From NCBI RefSeq assembly GCF_018991925.1, contig NW_024735145.1, positions 255,001 through 319,000 of the forward strand: 64,000 bases of DNA. The letters are read 5' to 3'. Positions 1 to 58,092 of this stretch are shown here, in pieces. Each line of letters begins with the position of its first letter. The stretch's first letter is position 1. The DNA is from Homarus americanus (lineage: Eukaryota; Arthropoda; Malacostraca; Decapoda; Nephropidae). The notes under the pieces are model-generated. The model did not search any database and was not told the origin of the DNA. It saw only the letters and a program-made list of their open reading frames with translations. The position numbers were made by a program, and so were the translations under genes.

Positions 1-116
1 TATTAGTGTACTGGTATGATTATTGGTTACCATCACCTATATAATTTTGAAGTGAGTCACGTAACATACCGTAACTAATGGAAGAAAATTAGTGTTTTTG
101 CTTTGTTTTTTTTCAG

Positions 117-14905
<14,789 letters not shown>

Positions 14906-16282
14906 CAGGAGGCCTATGGGCTGCAACCATTACCAACCTATGTAAATTTAGATTTAAAATGACTACCACAGTCTAGTTGCTAAGTAGCTCCTATGGAAAG
15001 TGATGTTTAAACTAACTTATGAACTCCCAATTAGAACCTGTAGAAATTGACACCTGGCATCCTGGGTTACGTGCCCTAGAGAGTAGTAGGATCTGGTAAT
15101 ACTTAACAATGATGGTTGTGTGTTAGTGATTAATCTAGTGCGAAAATATATGGAAAGAGAAATTTACAAATGTAAATACTCAACTTTACCAGTAGATTTG
15201 ACAACCTGTACTGTATAGTACTATAGACAGATACATGCAGTGTTAATATTTAATCTCTACTGGTGCATGAAGGAAATTTTACCAGAGATATAATTTCTAG
15301 GAAATAACTCTACCTCTTTAAACATTGAAATATTATAGTGATGACTGATGCCACAGTTGTTGAGCACTTGTGGTGAGACGGGTGCATCACTGTATGGGTA
15401 CAGTACTTACGTGAGGTGGTCACTTCAGCATCACCTGTGCAGTAAAGTTGCATCTGATGCTAAAAGACAATATATGATAAAATTACTGACTTGGTAATCA
15501 TGGAAATAACATGTACCTCGTGCCATTTTGTCTCAGAGTTTGTCCGAGTGTTTATATGACAACTCACAAAGACTTAAAAGGAGAAACGTGAATCCGTCCT
15601 TATGTATTTGTAGTAATATTTTATTTTGTATTTTTTCCCTTCATATTATAGTTATTTTTTATATATACTTATATAATTTTGTCTATTTTGTATTTTATCT
15701 AGCTTATGGTGTTCTACATAGGTTGTTATAGAGACACATTTAATCTAAAATATACTGACGTGTGTTACAAGAGATTGTTGATAATTCTCTTGTATTTTTA
15801 GCTGCTGTCTCTTGCAGGTCTACCTGGGGTATATTATTCCAAGAAGCCATAAGTTGATGAGTAAATTATGGGTCACTGTTATGTGATTAAATTAAGAAGT
15901 ACTGTACCTACAAGTACTGTACACTTCCAAGCATCTAAGAAATAAGTTGATCAAAGGACTGCCATCATCCCTTTATTTCTTTTTACACATGTTCTGTTTT
16001 CTTACACTCAACAGTTGATGACTCATCCACTTAAATAATAACTAAATCAACATGGTAAATCATTTAACTATTGTTGTGATCAATTCTTCCAGCTTCATTA
16101 ATACATGTTGAGTCTTTGTACATGTTGTCTCAGACCTTTCCTGAAACCTTCTACACTTGTCCTGGATAATTCTCTTTAGTTATTTTCCCCTTTTCTTAGA
16201 TGTTTTTGTATCCCTTGATTTATCTTCATACAGAGGAAGATGTCTGAAGATAATGGATGAAATAGAATAATCAAAGATGTGA

Positions 16283-16288
16283 AATAAA
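16283..16288 (+). promoter_or_regulatory. Candidate polyadenylation signal of the phosphatase gene
   Basis: AATAAA followed within 30 nt by a T/G-rich stretch (TTTATTTTGGCTTGGTG), about 1.4 kb after the stop codon. A second AATAAA at 18281-18286 is an alternative. Confidence 0.4.
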
Positions 16289-16755
16289 CAAATATTTATT
16301 TTGGCTTGGTGCTCAAAATTCTGGGAATGATGACAACTACCGATAATATCTGTTTTATGATTCTTTAAATTTCATTCAGTAGTGATTGAATATCTTCGCT
16401 GAAATGCAATTAAACAATTTAGTAAATGTCATGACAACATATTTTGAGTGACATAATTTATACAGTGTGTCTCCATACCGTAAGTTGGCAGCCCATGTAA
16501 TCATACCCATAATTGTATGTATTTTTAACTGGTGAAAATTTTAATGATAATCTCATGTGTTGGTGTAAGTCCTGGCTGGTGGCACAACTGCACGTGAGAT
16601 GTTGATTTTTTTTGTGTGTATGGGGGGTGGGGAGGGGGTAATTTCATATATCAGTATCTAGTCCTTATGAGAAATGGTAAATGAATGGGACCATGGTTGA
16701 ACGACCCTCTTTAGTTGTGCTGTACTCTTGCCAACAAAGGTCCTATCGTCCTATC

Positions 16756-16839
16756 ACCTCACTTGCCTCTTCTTGAACCTAGAGTTTCAGAGACCTCACA
16801 GGTTTCTGAATCTCTAGGTTCATGAAGAGGCAGGTGAGG
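16756..16839. repeat. Long imperfect hairpin (about 40-bp arms)
   Basis: CCTCACTTGCCTCTTCTTG...GAGACCT pairs with AGGTTTCTGAATC...GCAGGTGAGG with only a few mismatches and a loop of about 3-5 nt. Size and pairing resemble a microRNA precursor or a tiny foldback transposon; sequence alone cannot decide. Confidence 0.7.
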
Positions 16840-17384
16840 CAACATTACTCTTGTGGGTGAGTGTACATTATTTATAGAAGTATACGTACTTATTTTGTAC
16901 ATGAGTTTAATACAATGGGTTGACTATTGTATTTATAACTGGAACTGTAATTATTATTATTATTATTATTTTAGAATTGACTACACAGTATGTATGTATG
17001 TACTTTATAAGGCCCTTGAGTGAGGACAATGGAATCTGATAGAATCACTCATTAAACCACAATTTCACTTGAGATCAAAGGTTCCCAGTATAGTGGAGAG
17101 TTACTGGCCACAGCAACACAAACTGCATGCAAGGCGAAATAGGCAGAGGATGATGCCAACCTAGAAAAGCTGTCATTTTATTTTCTCTAGAACAGAAGGT
17201 TGAACTAATCAACCATTTAAATTTTCATGACAGAGCAGAGTAAATATCACTGCTGAGGCTTGTAGAGGGATGTGTAGTGTTTCTGGGTGTTGTACAAGTG
17301 TAGGATAATAATTTATGACCTTTAAAATCCCTTATTTCTTTATAAGAAAAATTTATTTTTGGGAATATACAAGAATGTCTTTGG

Positions 17385-17417
<33 letters not shown>

Positions 17418-17790
17418 GTTTAAGAAGTTAACTTTGCCTAAGAATAATTTAGCAGAGAACATGAGCCTGCAGCACTTAATTGTGTTCTCTCTCAGGGGCC
17501 TACTGTATACAGTATTCACTTGAATTCAGAGGACACATGATTCATATAATATGAGGCATCCAGTGTAGCACGGACTAACTTGTCACCCCTTCGAAAATCT
17601 CTTTTCTATCTTGCTAAAATTTCCCAGGCTTTATCTTTTGATCAGACCATTGAAATATAAGGTAGTGTGTTCCACGTAATGTGGTTAGAAAAGTGCCAGT
17701 CTGTAGTGAAGTTGTAAAACTTTAGGTCGTTTACTCAAAATTATGTTTTCGTTAGTTTGTCTGTGATGCACTAGATGCCTTATATGCAGG

Positions 17791-17933
17791 TAATTTCTAG
17801 GGAACATGAAAAGATCTGAGTACTTTCATGATTTTTCACATCTTTGGGGAGTACAGTACAGTCATGTGCTCCCTAAAGATGTGAATAATCATGAGAACAA
17901 TTGGATATTTTTGTTTATGGTTCCTAGTGGTTA
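17791..17933. repeat. Foldback element with about 65-bp arms
   Basis: Outer ends TAATTTCTAGGGAAC and GTTCCTAGTGGTTA are inverted. The inner arms TTTCATGATTTTTCACATC and GATGTGAATAATCATGAGAA pair closely around a loop near 17855-17865. It looks like a palindromic MITE; the inner about 80 bp also has microRNA-precursor geometry. Confidence 0.7.
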
Positions 17934-20900
17934 CCAGCCTTGAACATGTACTGTATATACTATATGGTACAGTATACTGTCGTCAAAATACCATCTATGT
18001 ATCTAAGACTGATCAATGTCTGGATTGTTGACTGTTGTTGTAGGAGGCAATAGTTCTCAAGATTTTACTTTTGAATATTCTCATCTTTTAATGTAAAATG
18101 TCATATAAAATTCGTAGCATATATTATGCTTTAAACTGTGTAACATTTTTCATACTAAGTGTCAGATTACAATGTATAGAACTGATTATCTTTGCTTTTT
18201 TCTCTGATTTTGCAAATGCTTTCCTACCTTGCACCAATGTTAATTTTTGTATAGTTATAAACATCTGTCTGTGGACATGTAATAAAAGTAACAAAATTAA
18301 AGTTTAGAATCCTTGTAAATTTATTTAATAATGCAATTAACAGGTTTGCATCAGCTTACCTCATAAGTTCGCTCAATGGAAAAAGGTTAAACCTAAGTTT
18401 TATATTTTTCATATAATCTTAAAGTGAAGTGTTCTGTGTTGCTAAAATGTGTGTTGTATATATAGTTGTATTTTTATACACAATATTAATGTAAATATTT
18501 TTGTGTACAGTAAATTGTCTGGATGAAAGATGAGACATTTATATTGACTATGAATGACTTCCTGAACCTCACTGATATAAAGTTGTATTTCTTGACAATT
18601 CATTAAAATCAGATGAAATTTAAAAAACTTTGAAAAGAATCTGCTTCATTGAATGATGCTGATGATTGACTTAAAATAAACATAATGGTTTATTTTACAT
18701 AAGAAGAGCTAATACTACTGTATTTGATAAAATTACTAGTACAGTATTTCAGTAAACTGTAGATGCTGATGCAGTACAGTATATAGGAAAAAAATATAAT
18801 TTCTGATCCTTGACAGGGAAATCTTGCTGCCTCTGTCTCACATTGTGTATTGTTTTTAACTAGTTTAACTTATTTTTCATTCTGATTACTGAAAGTTATG
18901 TTTACAAGAAATTAAATGAATTTGGGTGTTTTTATGGTATATTTTATATATGACTCATTGTATAATAGTATATACTGTACTGTATTATCGACTTCACAAA
19001 GCCTGTCCATTATCTCTTTGTTTAACTCTGGGTAACCTAAAGTTGAACATATACTCACATGTATATAAGATCATATTTATAGATCTTGTTAACAATGAAA
19101 ATGTTACTGAGAATATTTGTTTCTTTGAAATATCCCAAGTGTTTAAGTTGTTAACTCTTCATCATTTTAATGTGAGATTCTCTACAATATGAACCATGGA
19201 ATGTAGAAAAAATTGCACCAGAAAAAAAGCCGGAAAAATTTTAGAACGTTTGTTACTGAGATTTACTTAGTTATATAAATGTCATAACATAAAACATTTA
19301 TTACCTCTAACTAAAACATTCTACCGTATGTAGTGAAAACTCGTACATAAATGAATTACAAAATCAAAAATGTCACATTCCATATTATTGTTTAAGATTT
19401 CCAACAAATGTTATAGCCAGTGCCTTGCAAAAACTCTTGGACTGACTTGCGGTCCTGGCAGAGGGTCTTCAGCCTTGTCTGGAGGTTCTTGTAAACAAGT
19501 TTTTGGCACTTCCTGGGTGGCTCAGGTCAGCTTGGGTTCATTGGATGGAATACCAAATAGTTGGGTGGCTGTGCCCAACCAACCTTGTAGTAGAAGAAGT
19601 AAAGAAAGCTTTGAAAGGAATGAGTGTTAGTTACAAGACTAGCGAGGTCTTCACATGTCTACTGTTCATCTTGTTAAACTTATTGTGAATAATTACAACA
19701 GGATAGTTATACTGTATAATGTAGATATGTTTGGCATCTTTAAATCCACTGACAAATCCTAAAGTAAAAAATGAACATGATGTATTTTTGGTGTAATTAA
19801 TAGATAACATGTATGTGTAATAAGACCCATAGTGCATTACGGTATTGAACATACGTATGGTACAAATATTAAAATGGCAATGTATGAAAACAAGAAGTTC
19901 GGAGGTGATGAAAGGAGATAAAATAGAACAAGATAAAGAAGAATAAGGAAGAGGATAAGTGAAAGAAACAAGTAGATAGATACAATAAGAATTAGAAGGT
20001 TAAAGAAGAAAGCAGAAGAGTAGAACTAAGAAGAAAATGTAGTTTCGAAATGGAACGAAAAGTGAAAAATATACAGTGTTAAAATAAGAAGCGAATAGAA
20101 GATATATAAAGATAAAAAGCAAACAAACAATTGATAAAAAGAAACAAAAACTAACTGAGAAAAAAATTAAACGAGAAGGAAAAATCAAGTAAAACAAATT
20201 AACCAGGAAAATTGTCTTGAAAACATTTTTTACAACTGTACAATAAATTAATATTCTCCACTATTTTCTTACTCTTTGGGATTCTTGTGTTGGTATTTTA
20301 TGTTGTTTAAAAAAATTTCGCATTTATTAGCCAAGTGACATTATAAAACAGCATAAGAAAAAATTTACAGTATATATATTAACTCGTCAGAAATATATTG
20401 TAGAGAATATAATTTATCCAACTTTCTACATTGCTCTAAAAAACATGTTAAGTAACCATTTAGTATTGTAAAGTAATGTGTGGACTAAGTTTACTACAGT
20501 AATATGGTTCCTTGGAGCTCAAAACTCACCTGAAGATCTTTCCCTTCCCCTGACACTACCGGGGGGGGGGGAATCATCAGGTAATCCATTGTTTATTATT
20601 CATCTTGCCATTTTAAATTTTCGTTCCATATTTATTAATCACTATTATAACGTAGTGGTAACGGTTCTCAGCCAAACCCTTCTCGGTGATCCATTGTGGT
20701 CACGTCTTCGTAGTTGGGATCATCGTCATCAGTAGAGGAACGTGGTGACCGTCTTGCCCGATGAAGTGGTAATCAAATTCCCACTTATTTCTTAATATTT
20801 TGACCTCACAGTGACCTGACTCCCCCTACCTGGCCCGGGTCACGTCATGTCCCCCCGTGTGGTGTGCAGGTGTCACACCCGAGGAAGTTAATTAACTGAC

Positions 20901-21320
20901 ACGTGGCGAATATGATAAAAGTAAAATAAGTAATGCGGGATTTCTTGATTTTGGTTTAATTTAATACAAATCACTCAATATCTCGTATAAAAATTAATTA
21001 AAAAACGTTCACTATGATTCCGTTTGATCTTATACATATATATATATACATAATACATGCAGTATGGAAAATTTTCTTTTTAATCTGGGCTTATTGCCAA
21101 GTCTAATGAAGCATCACCCTCATCTGTTGTCTGGTTCCCGTTAGTTATATCATTTGGCGCCATAAGTCTCGTCAGCATGGTTATGGCGTCACAACTATCC
21201 TATCAATGTTTAGAGTACAGTATTTAAACATGGCCGCCGGGAGATTCGAGTTGACGTCGATGGAGGAAAGTAAGTGCAATTTAGTGTCTGGAGCAGGTGT
21301 TGAGCAATCAGGGGATGCCA

Positions 21321-21511
21321 GAATAAGAACATAAGAATGGAGGAAACTGCAGCGGGCTATTGGCCCATACTGGGCAGTCCCGTTTACACCCAACCCCTAT
21401 TGCTTATATAAGCATCCAACCTATGTTTGAGGCTATTCAGCGTATTCGAGTTAATGATGATATTTGGTAACTTGTTCCCAAGTACAGTGTGTTAATTCTT
21501 GAAAAAGTTTG
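21321..21511 (-). mobile_element. CR1/L2-like LINE 3' end fragment (reverse strand)
   Basis: The reverse complement reads GNKLPNIIINSNTLNSLK..RLDAYI, then a stop, then a 3' tail with a TGCAG..TCC block and TTCTTATGTTCTTA. This is the end of a non-LTR reverse-transcriptase ORF, homologous in layout to the plus-strand copy at 24766-25497. Upstream of GNKLP the frame has a stop codon, so the fragment is decayed. Confidence 0.75.
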
Positions 21512-22582
21512 AGGTAGTAGGAGGCCTCTGATGTTATGTGGTGAGCTTGCTTGATGGTGTTGAAACCGGATGATACCATTATGCCTGTCTATTAACCAGC
21601 ATCAGGTCCCTTCCCCCACTCTACTGCCCGGTGTGTGGTGAAGTGACGTAACCACTGCAAGAATCATAAAGATGTGGACCTGACACGGGGATTATTTTAC
21701 CCTTCAAAAGACTGTTTTACCTTACAAGGCTTCCCCGCTGTGATGGAGGTTACATAACTTCCCTCCCCACCCTAATCCTATGCTCAAGTTAAACTCATTG
21801 AATATATGAAGAGTCAATTATGTTCTTTCCCAATTGTTATATAATATATTGATACACTTAAGGACTTTAATTATTGAAGTATAGAACACAACAAATCAAT
21901 ACTGTAAGTACAAATAATATGATTGGAAGTGTAAAGTAGTAGTATTAGGCCTATAATGTACATTCCGAGAAATAAATATTGTCATGCCAATCATACTTCT
22001 CGTAACCAAAATCAACAGTAATACAGTAATAATATTATTCTCATGCACCAATTGTATAAGATACTTGAGGTTATCACCGTATTCTTTGATGACATGTTTT
22101 GGAATATAAATTTCATTGATCATCTTCGAATTTTAACCTGTGGCTAAATGTTATACACAGGTAGGATTTTGTCTGGAAGGAAACTGAATGGCAGGATTAT
22201 GTCCATTTTTTCTTTTTGTTTTTTTTTGCGTGGAGATAGACCGGTGATATTTTTTGTCCACTTATTTTCGTGATCGGATTTTTTAGGCCATTGGAGAAAA
22301 CGTGTTTTATAATGTGTTAGTATCGGGACCGTTATGCATTTCTGTATGTCAGGTCACCTTAGGGATTTGACCCAGGACAGGTGTTGGTCAGGTCAGGTTG
22401 GAGATTATGAGTGGAGCTTAGGGTTGAGCGGCCAATCACAGCGAAGGTTGGACCCCCCAAATTTTTAACGTCTTTTCATCACCAGAGAATAAAAGGGGTC
22501 GGACGGCGATCACAACCATTCATTTACTTGGTGACCACTGAAGTAAGACATTTCCTCACCCCTGCTCTCTCAAACCGCAGTG

Positions 22583-23161
22583 ATGGACTACGAAGATCTT
22601 ACTCTCGAAGATTTGACTCCAGTGGCAGACTTTGGCGAGGTTGCTGACATAGATTTCACTGATGTGAAATGCGAATTGAAGAATCTACTACAAGAGACTA
22701 CCCAGGTTCGGCATAACGTGAGGGCGGAGTTGGATAAGATGAAGGACTTTTCCAAAGTGTGCCCGAAGCCCACTCGAGCTTTACCCAAACCATGTGACGA
22801 TGTGAAAAATAAGGTGGATGTTAGAAGTGTGTACATTGGCAGCCTTGATGGTAACATTACCGAGGAAGACTTGGTAGAACATTTCCAATTGTGCGGTGTG
22901 GTAAAGAGTGTTAACATTCAACGTAAAACCAGTGGTAAATCTAAAGGAAAGGGGTTTGCCTATATCCTCTTCAAGGACAAATTTTCTGTGGACTTAGCGT
23001 TGACTTTGAACGGGTGTGCGTGTAAAGGTGTTAAGCTGAAAGTGGAACCCAAGAATACTGACGCGAGCACAAGTGATCGTCAGTTCAAGTGCTCCAGCAA
23101 GATGAGACGACACAACCAATCTGCTGGGAACCGCAGACTTGCTCTTGTTCCCTCTCAGTGA
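22583..23161 (+). CDS. PABPN1-like RNA-binding protein, intronless (probable retrogene)
   Basis: 192-aa ORF with an acidic N-terminus (residues 1-30), a short helical stretch (about 30-57), one RRM (about 82-157) and a basic tail. RNP2 is VYIGSL (83-88) and RNP1 is KGFAYILF (123-130). The RRM core (VEHFQLCGVVKSVNI, FSVDLAL, KVEPKNTD) follows the nuclear poly(A)-binding protein 2 pattern, whose family member stimulates poly(A) polymerase and sets tail length. The Arg-rich RGG-type tail of canonical PABPN1 is absent. Family members are normally spliced; an uninterrupted ORF suggests a retrocopy, and lack of stops suggests selection. ATG 22583 is the first Met. An AG just before it (ccgcag, 22575-22580) leaves room for a very short 5' UTR intron. 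AATAAA lies 120 bp after the stop. The alternative is a divergent embryonic PABP2-type paralogue. Confidence 0.82.
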   Translation: MDYEDLTLEDLTPVADFGEVADIDFTDVKCELKNLLQETTQVRHNVRAELDKMKDFSKVCPKPTRALPKPCDDVKNKVDVRSVYIGSLDGNITEEDLVEHFQLCGVVKSVNIQRKTSGKSKGKGFAYILFKDKFSVDLALTLNGCACKGVKLKVEPKNTDASTSDRQFKCSSKMRRHNQSAGNRRLALVPSQ

Positions 23162-23281
23162 TCAAGAAAAACGGCCAGGCTCTTGTGGTTCAGGAATAGT
23201 CTTTGTCTATATATAGCTATAAAAGCGCTGCAAATTGTATTATGTGTACATTATTGTATGATTCATGGAATGTTATAATAG

Positions 23282-23287
23282 AATAAA
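23282..23287 (+). promoter_or_regulatory. Candidate polyadenylation signal of the PABPN1-like gene
   Basis: AATAAA 121 nt after the TGA stop, followed by an A-rich run. The position fits a short compact mRNA. Confidence 0.55.
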
Positions 23288-23457
23288 AAAAATTAAGTTT
23301 ACTACATTATATGTTTACCCCCCAAATCCCACACTCCATGCACGAAATTGGAACAATCTGCCGGAGCGTTGTGGTGGCCCCAAGTGTGAGTTCATTCAAA
23401 GCCGATCAGTGGCGAAAAAGATACAAGTACATTGTATGCCTGCACTGAGTAAGTAAA

Positions 23458-23772
23458 CAAGGGCGGATCCAGAGAGGTCCAGACCCCGCCTTTTCAGAAA
23501 ATTCCAGTACTTTAATGCAGTATTGTAAGCAGGCATTTTTGTAAATTAAAAAGTAATTTCCATTGACCTCAAAATATCCCCAAATATCAAGCGTATATGG
23601 CTTCAAAATGGCCTCAAAATATCTATGATATTGGTCAGATTTAATAATAATAATAAACAAATCTGGGGTCTTGCATCGTTCCCCCAGCTGGGTGGGTTCC
23701 CTCTGCTCGCCATGTCCCCCCCACTCAAAACTTCTTGGACTCCCCCTTTTGATATTCCTGGATCCGCCCCTG
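23458..23772. mobile_element. hAT-like MITE
   Basis: The ends are inverted: CAAGGGCGGATCCAG on the left and CTGGATCCGCCCCTG on the right (315 bp in total). The CAGGGGCGGATC terminus is typical of hAT non-autonomous elements. No transposase remains, and I could not identify an 8-bp target duplication. Confidence 0.65.
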
Positions 23773-24249
23773 GTAGGGATACATAGTACCTACACTAACT
23801 ACATTTTTACCAGCACTGTATGTTCATGCTCAACCATAGGTGGACTTTTGGTAAGATTTTATAGAAATTCTTAGCTTTCCACTTCTGATAGTAATTTACA
23901 CACATGGTCCCTGATCTCTCAAAGAGTAGGTTAAGTAAAGTTTGTATACGGAAAATAAAAATCCTACCACTTCCTCTACAATATAAAACTTTTATTATTA
24001 ACAATTGAAACAAAATAAAATTATATTGGTTAATAAAATTTTCAGTAGAGTAATGAATTGTTGTGAAAATAGGTGTTTTAAATTTGTAAAGGGTCGTAGT
24101 GCCAGCCATTGACACAGGATACACCGTTTGTTTACCTTCAACATCAGTGATAAAACTTCTTGACAGCAAGTCCCGTGACACCCATGACCACCCTTGACAC
24201 GGCTTGACTTGTGCCTTGTCTGTGATGTGACGTGACCGCCAGGAACATC

Positions 24250-55052
<30,803 letters not shown>

Positions 55053-56660
55053 TTCAGCTACAGCTCATAGGTAGACGTGGTATTTAAAATCTTGAGATGG
55101 TACAGTCAGCTCAAGGGGAATTCGCAGCATATCTTACTACTTACCTGTGTGTATATGTGTGTGTGTGCGTGCAGTTTTCTTTACGTGTATGTAAATTTTA
55201 TTCAGAATGCCTGTACAGTATACAATCCTCCTCTTTACTTTCACATAACACACACAGTCACCTGACGGGAATAGAGTGCATCATGCGAGAAAATTTAGTT
55301 CCTACTGCAGTCTAGTTCATGAGGGGCTTTTAGTACAGGAGTTGACGAGTTAATTTAAAACACGTGGGTTTGATTGTAATGCAAGTCTATATTTGATGCT
55401 GTCCACAAGTAAAATATACTACTTAGACTTTATTTTTTCATGTTGTTAAAGTTTATGAGCAGCTCTTCTGCCGATATATGTGTGCAGTTGAATATACAGA
55501 GTGCAGCTTTTGACTCTTATGAGTGTCTTTTCCTCTTATAAGACTGTTCTATGGGTTTATTTATTTATTCAAGTTTAATATAATCAGAAACAGATGTAGT
55601 CAGTCATTCCTCCATGCATCTTAAATCCTTTATGCTCTTGCTACCTTACAGTTGTGTACTGAAGGACTCCATTACAATTTTAAAGAGAAATATTTACTTT
55701 GGAATGTGTACATGTACGAGTAGTTTAAAAGGGTTCATGGTAGCTGCATTTGCCTTAGTCCGGTAAACTACATCAGTTTATATATAATAATAATTTTACT
55801 CAATGCTTCCATACATTGACAATTATACTCCAGAACGAGGTACACTGTCATGAATTAATTGTTAGTTAAGCATGATCAGTTATGGTGCAGTTGTTGTATA
55901 GTATTTGAGTCTGTTATGAAGTGTACATAGTGGTGGTATACACAGCCTGACATGCCATACAGATACGGCAACATTTATAGAGGACTGTTAATATAAAACA
56001 AAGTAATATACAGTACTACAAGTTTTAGGAATTATTCAAAATACATTAAAAGGTACTACAAAAGTTGTAGTTTTTATTTTAGTGTTTGGTGGCAGTCATT
56101 TGTCACAGTCAGGAGCATTACTGATGTTTGAGGGTGCAGTATTAATCACTTGCATATTTTAAGTTTCTAACAAATTCTTTAAATTTAAAGAATTATTTTA
56201 TTTCAATATATTTTTTCTAATTGTTTGTAAATTCAACTCTGGTGTATACATACGGAGCAGTTTATTTATGTTGATCTTGTATATGTACACTAAATAGTTT
56301 GTATGTACAGTAAACAGCTTATGCATGTACATTGAGCGACAAATTATCTTCCCAGTTTTGGATGAATGTATCACAGAATACTCTAGCCTTCCAACACTCT
56401 CTGGGAAACTTTTGAACAGTTGGTGGGTCTGGAGAGGACTGATTATGAGTTAACAGGTGCATAATTTAATTACACTCAGTACCGTGAAGTACATACAGTA
56501 TGTCATTTACCACTTAGGGATGTTATGAACCATATCTCAGGGCTTCTCGTGCCAACTGTTCACATGTAGTTGAGATAAATCTTTTGTTTTATTTTGCTGT
56601 TTAAAAATTCGTAAGACAAAACTGGGAAGATAGTTTTGTCACTCACTGTACAGCTTATAT

Positions 56661-56785
56661 AGTGTGTCTCAGAAAAATGTCTGTGCCTCCCTCCCTGCCT
56701 GCCTGCTCCCTGAGACACTGAGTTGGAGGAAGGCAGAGAGCAGGCAGGGAGGGAGGGATGCAGGTACATTTTTCTGGGACATCCT
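56661..56785. mobile_element. Mariner-like foldback MITE
   Basis: Arms of about 43 bp pair: GTGTCTCAGAAAAATGTCTG...CTGCCTGCCTGCTC with GAGCAGGCAGGGAGGG...ACATTTTTCTGGGACA. The GTGTCTCAGAAAAATGT end resembles mariner termini. No coding sequence. Confidence 0.65.
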
Positions 56786-57887
56786 ATACTGTATATGCAC
56801 TAAATGAGTGAAAAAACAAATTGATGACATTAATCTAGAAACACCAACATAAGCCAGTAGCCAGAGAGAGTTTGTGAGATTCTTGGGAAGCTTATTGGGT
56901 TGTAGAAGACAGTTGAGGCATTGTCAGCTTGCAGTTCCTTTCTGTTTTATAATGATTTCAGTGAAGTTTGCTCATTCGGGAAAGAGTTAGTACAGTACAG
57001 TATAGGTGTGCCTAATGACACGTAGGAGGTCCGGGTCTCTCCTCGAATCCATAGAATATAATCTGGTGAATTATTGAACATTTCTTTCTTCTTATTTTTT
57101 GTGTGTATGTTTACTATGTGTTGAGTATGTGTCTGTCTGTCTTTTTATGGCCATTTTCCACCCTTACACGATTCTCTCCTCTATTATTTCCTTCCATTCT
57201 TTAGGGTTGTGTTTCTCTTGATCTTTCACACACAGAAATAGGAGAGGAGTACAGATAATAATTAGACATATAATGAGTTGTTTGGTATGTGCAAGAGCAT
57301 TAACGATGAGCTTCAGTATTGTAGTTATGTAGGTGATAATGTCGTAAGTGCTGCAGGTATGTCTGATTCTTCAATATTTTTCATATAACAGAGAATTTGA
57401 AGAACTACTACTATGATAAGGGCGTTCACAAGGTATGAATTATTATAATACAGTATATTCATTAGTAGTACGGTATCTATCTATACATACATATATTTAC
57501 ACTGTGTATATATACTATTTCTCTTAATGTTTATATATACTGTAGTACACTTTTATATAGTAATTTGATAGCATTTCTATATTAGCCTAAAAAATAAGGA
57601 AATTACTGAGCTTCAGATACAACAATATGGGGTATCTCTTTTCCTCTGATACATATAGTACAGTACATGTTTATATTCTTCCAATGCAATGATAGTAGTA
57701 GATATAAAGAACTATTGTTTAGGAAATATCAATTAAACTATTTCTAAGCAGGGAAAGACTTCACCTGACTGAGATATTGTTAGTGTGTGTGTGTGTGTGT
57801 GGCATTTATCTCACACGTGTACAGTACAGTTGGCTGGTAAATGATATAGGATGTTCAGTTCAGTACAAGTTTTTTATAAGTATTGTA

Positions 57888-58092
57888 CAGTGTCCATAAA
57901 TTACTGACCTACTTTCAAACATCACAGCCTCAAAAATATTATAGGTGGAACACGTCAGTTTACTACACGTGAAGAACAACCTCTTTTATTCTCGACTTAG
58001 AAGACTTCCACGTGTCCTCTGTGTTCTGTTTGTGATTTTTTTTTTTAGGTTAATACGTTTTAAAATGGGTCAGATAATTTATGGACACCTTG
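57888..58092. mobile_element. Mariner-like MITE, 205 bp
   Basis: The ends CAGTGTCCATAAATTA and TAATTTATGGACACCTTG are inverted repeats, followed inside by CTGACC/GGTCAG. TA flanks both sides (57886-57887 and 58093-58094), fitting Tc1/mariner insertion. No transposase remains. Confidence 0.75.

Larger units (their letters stand above)
14906..22582. other. Phosphatase 3' UTR and gene-poor intergenic region
   Basis: AT-rich sequence without a supportable ORF. It begins with the phosphatase 3' UTR; AATAAA motifs at 16283 and 18281 could end it. It also holds a hairpin at 16756, a foldback element at 17791, a CA microsatellite (17387-17416), an A/G-rich stretch around 19880-20200 and a reversed LINE tail at 21321. 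Short ORFs here show no recognisable domains. Confidence 0.6.

Noticed and set aside
19370..19688. Short plus-strand ORFs of 86 and 61 aa
   Set aside because: No conserved motif, no neighbouring exon signals; treated as intergenic sequence.
20640..20760. tRNA-like block (GTAGTGGTAACGGTTCTCAGCC) suggesting a tRNA or SINE
   Set aside because: Only an A-box-like word is visible; no B box or cloverleaf could be drawn.
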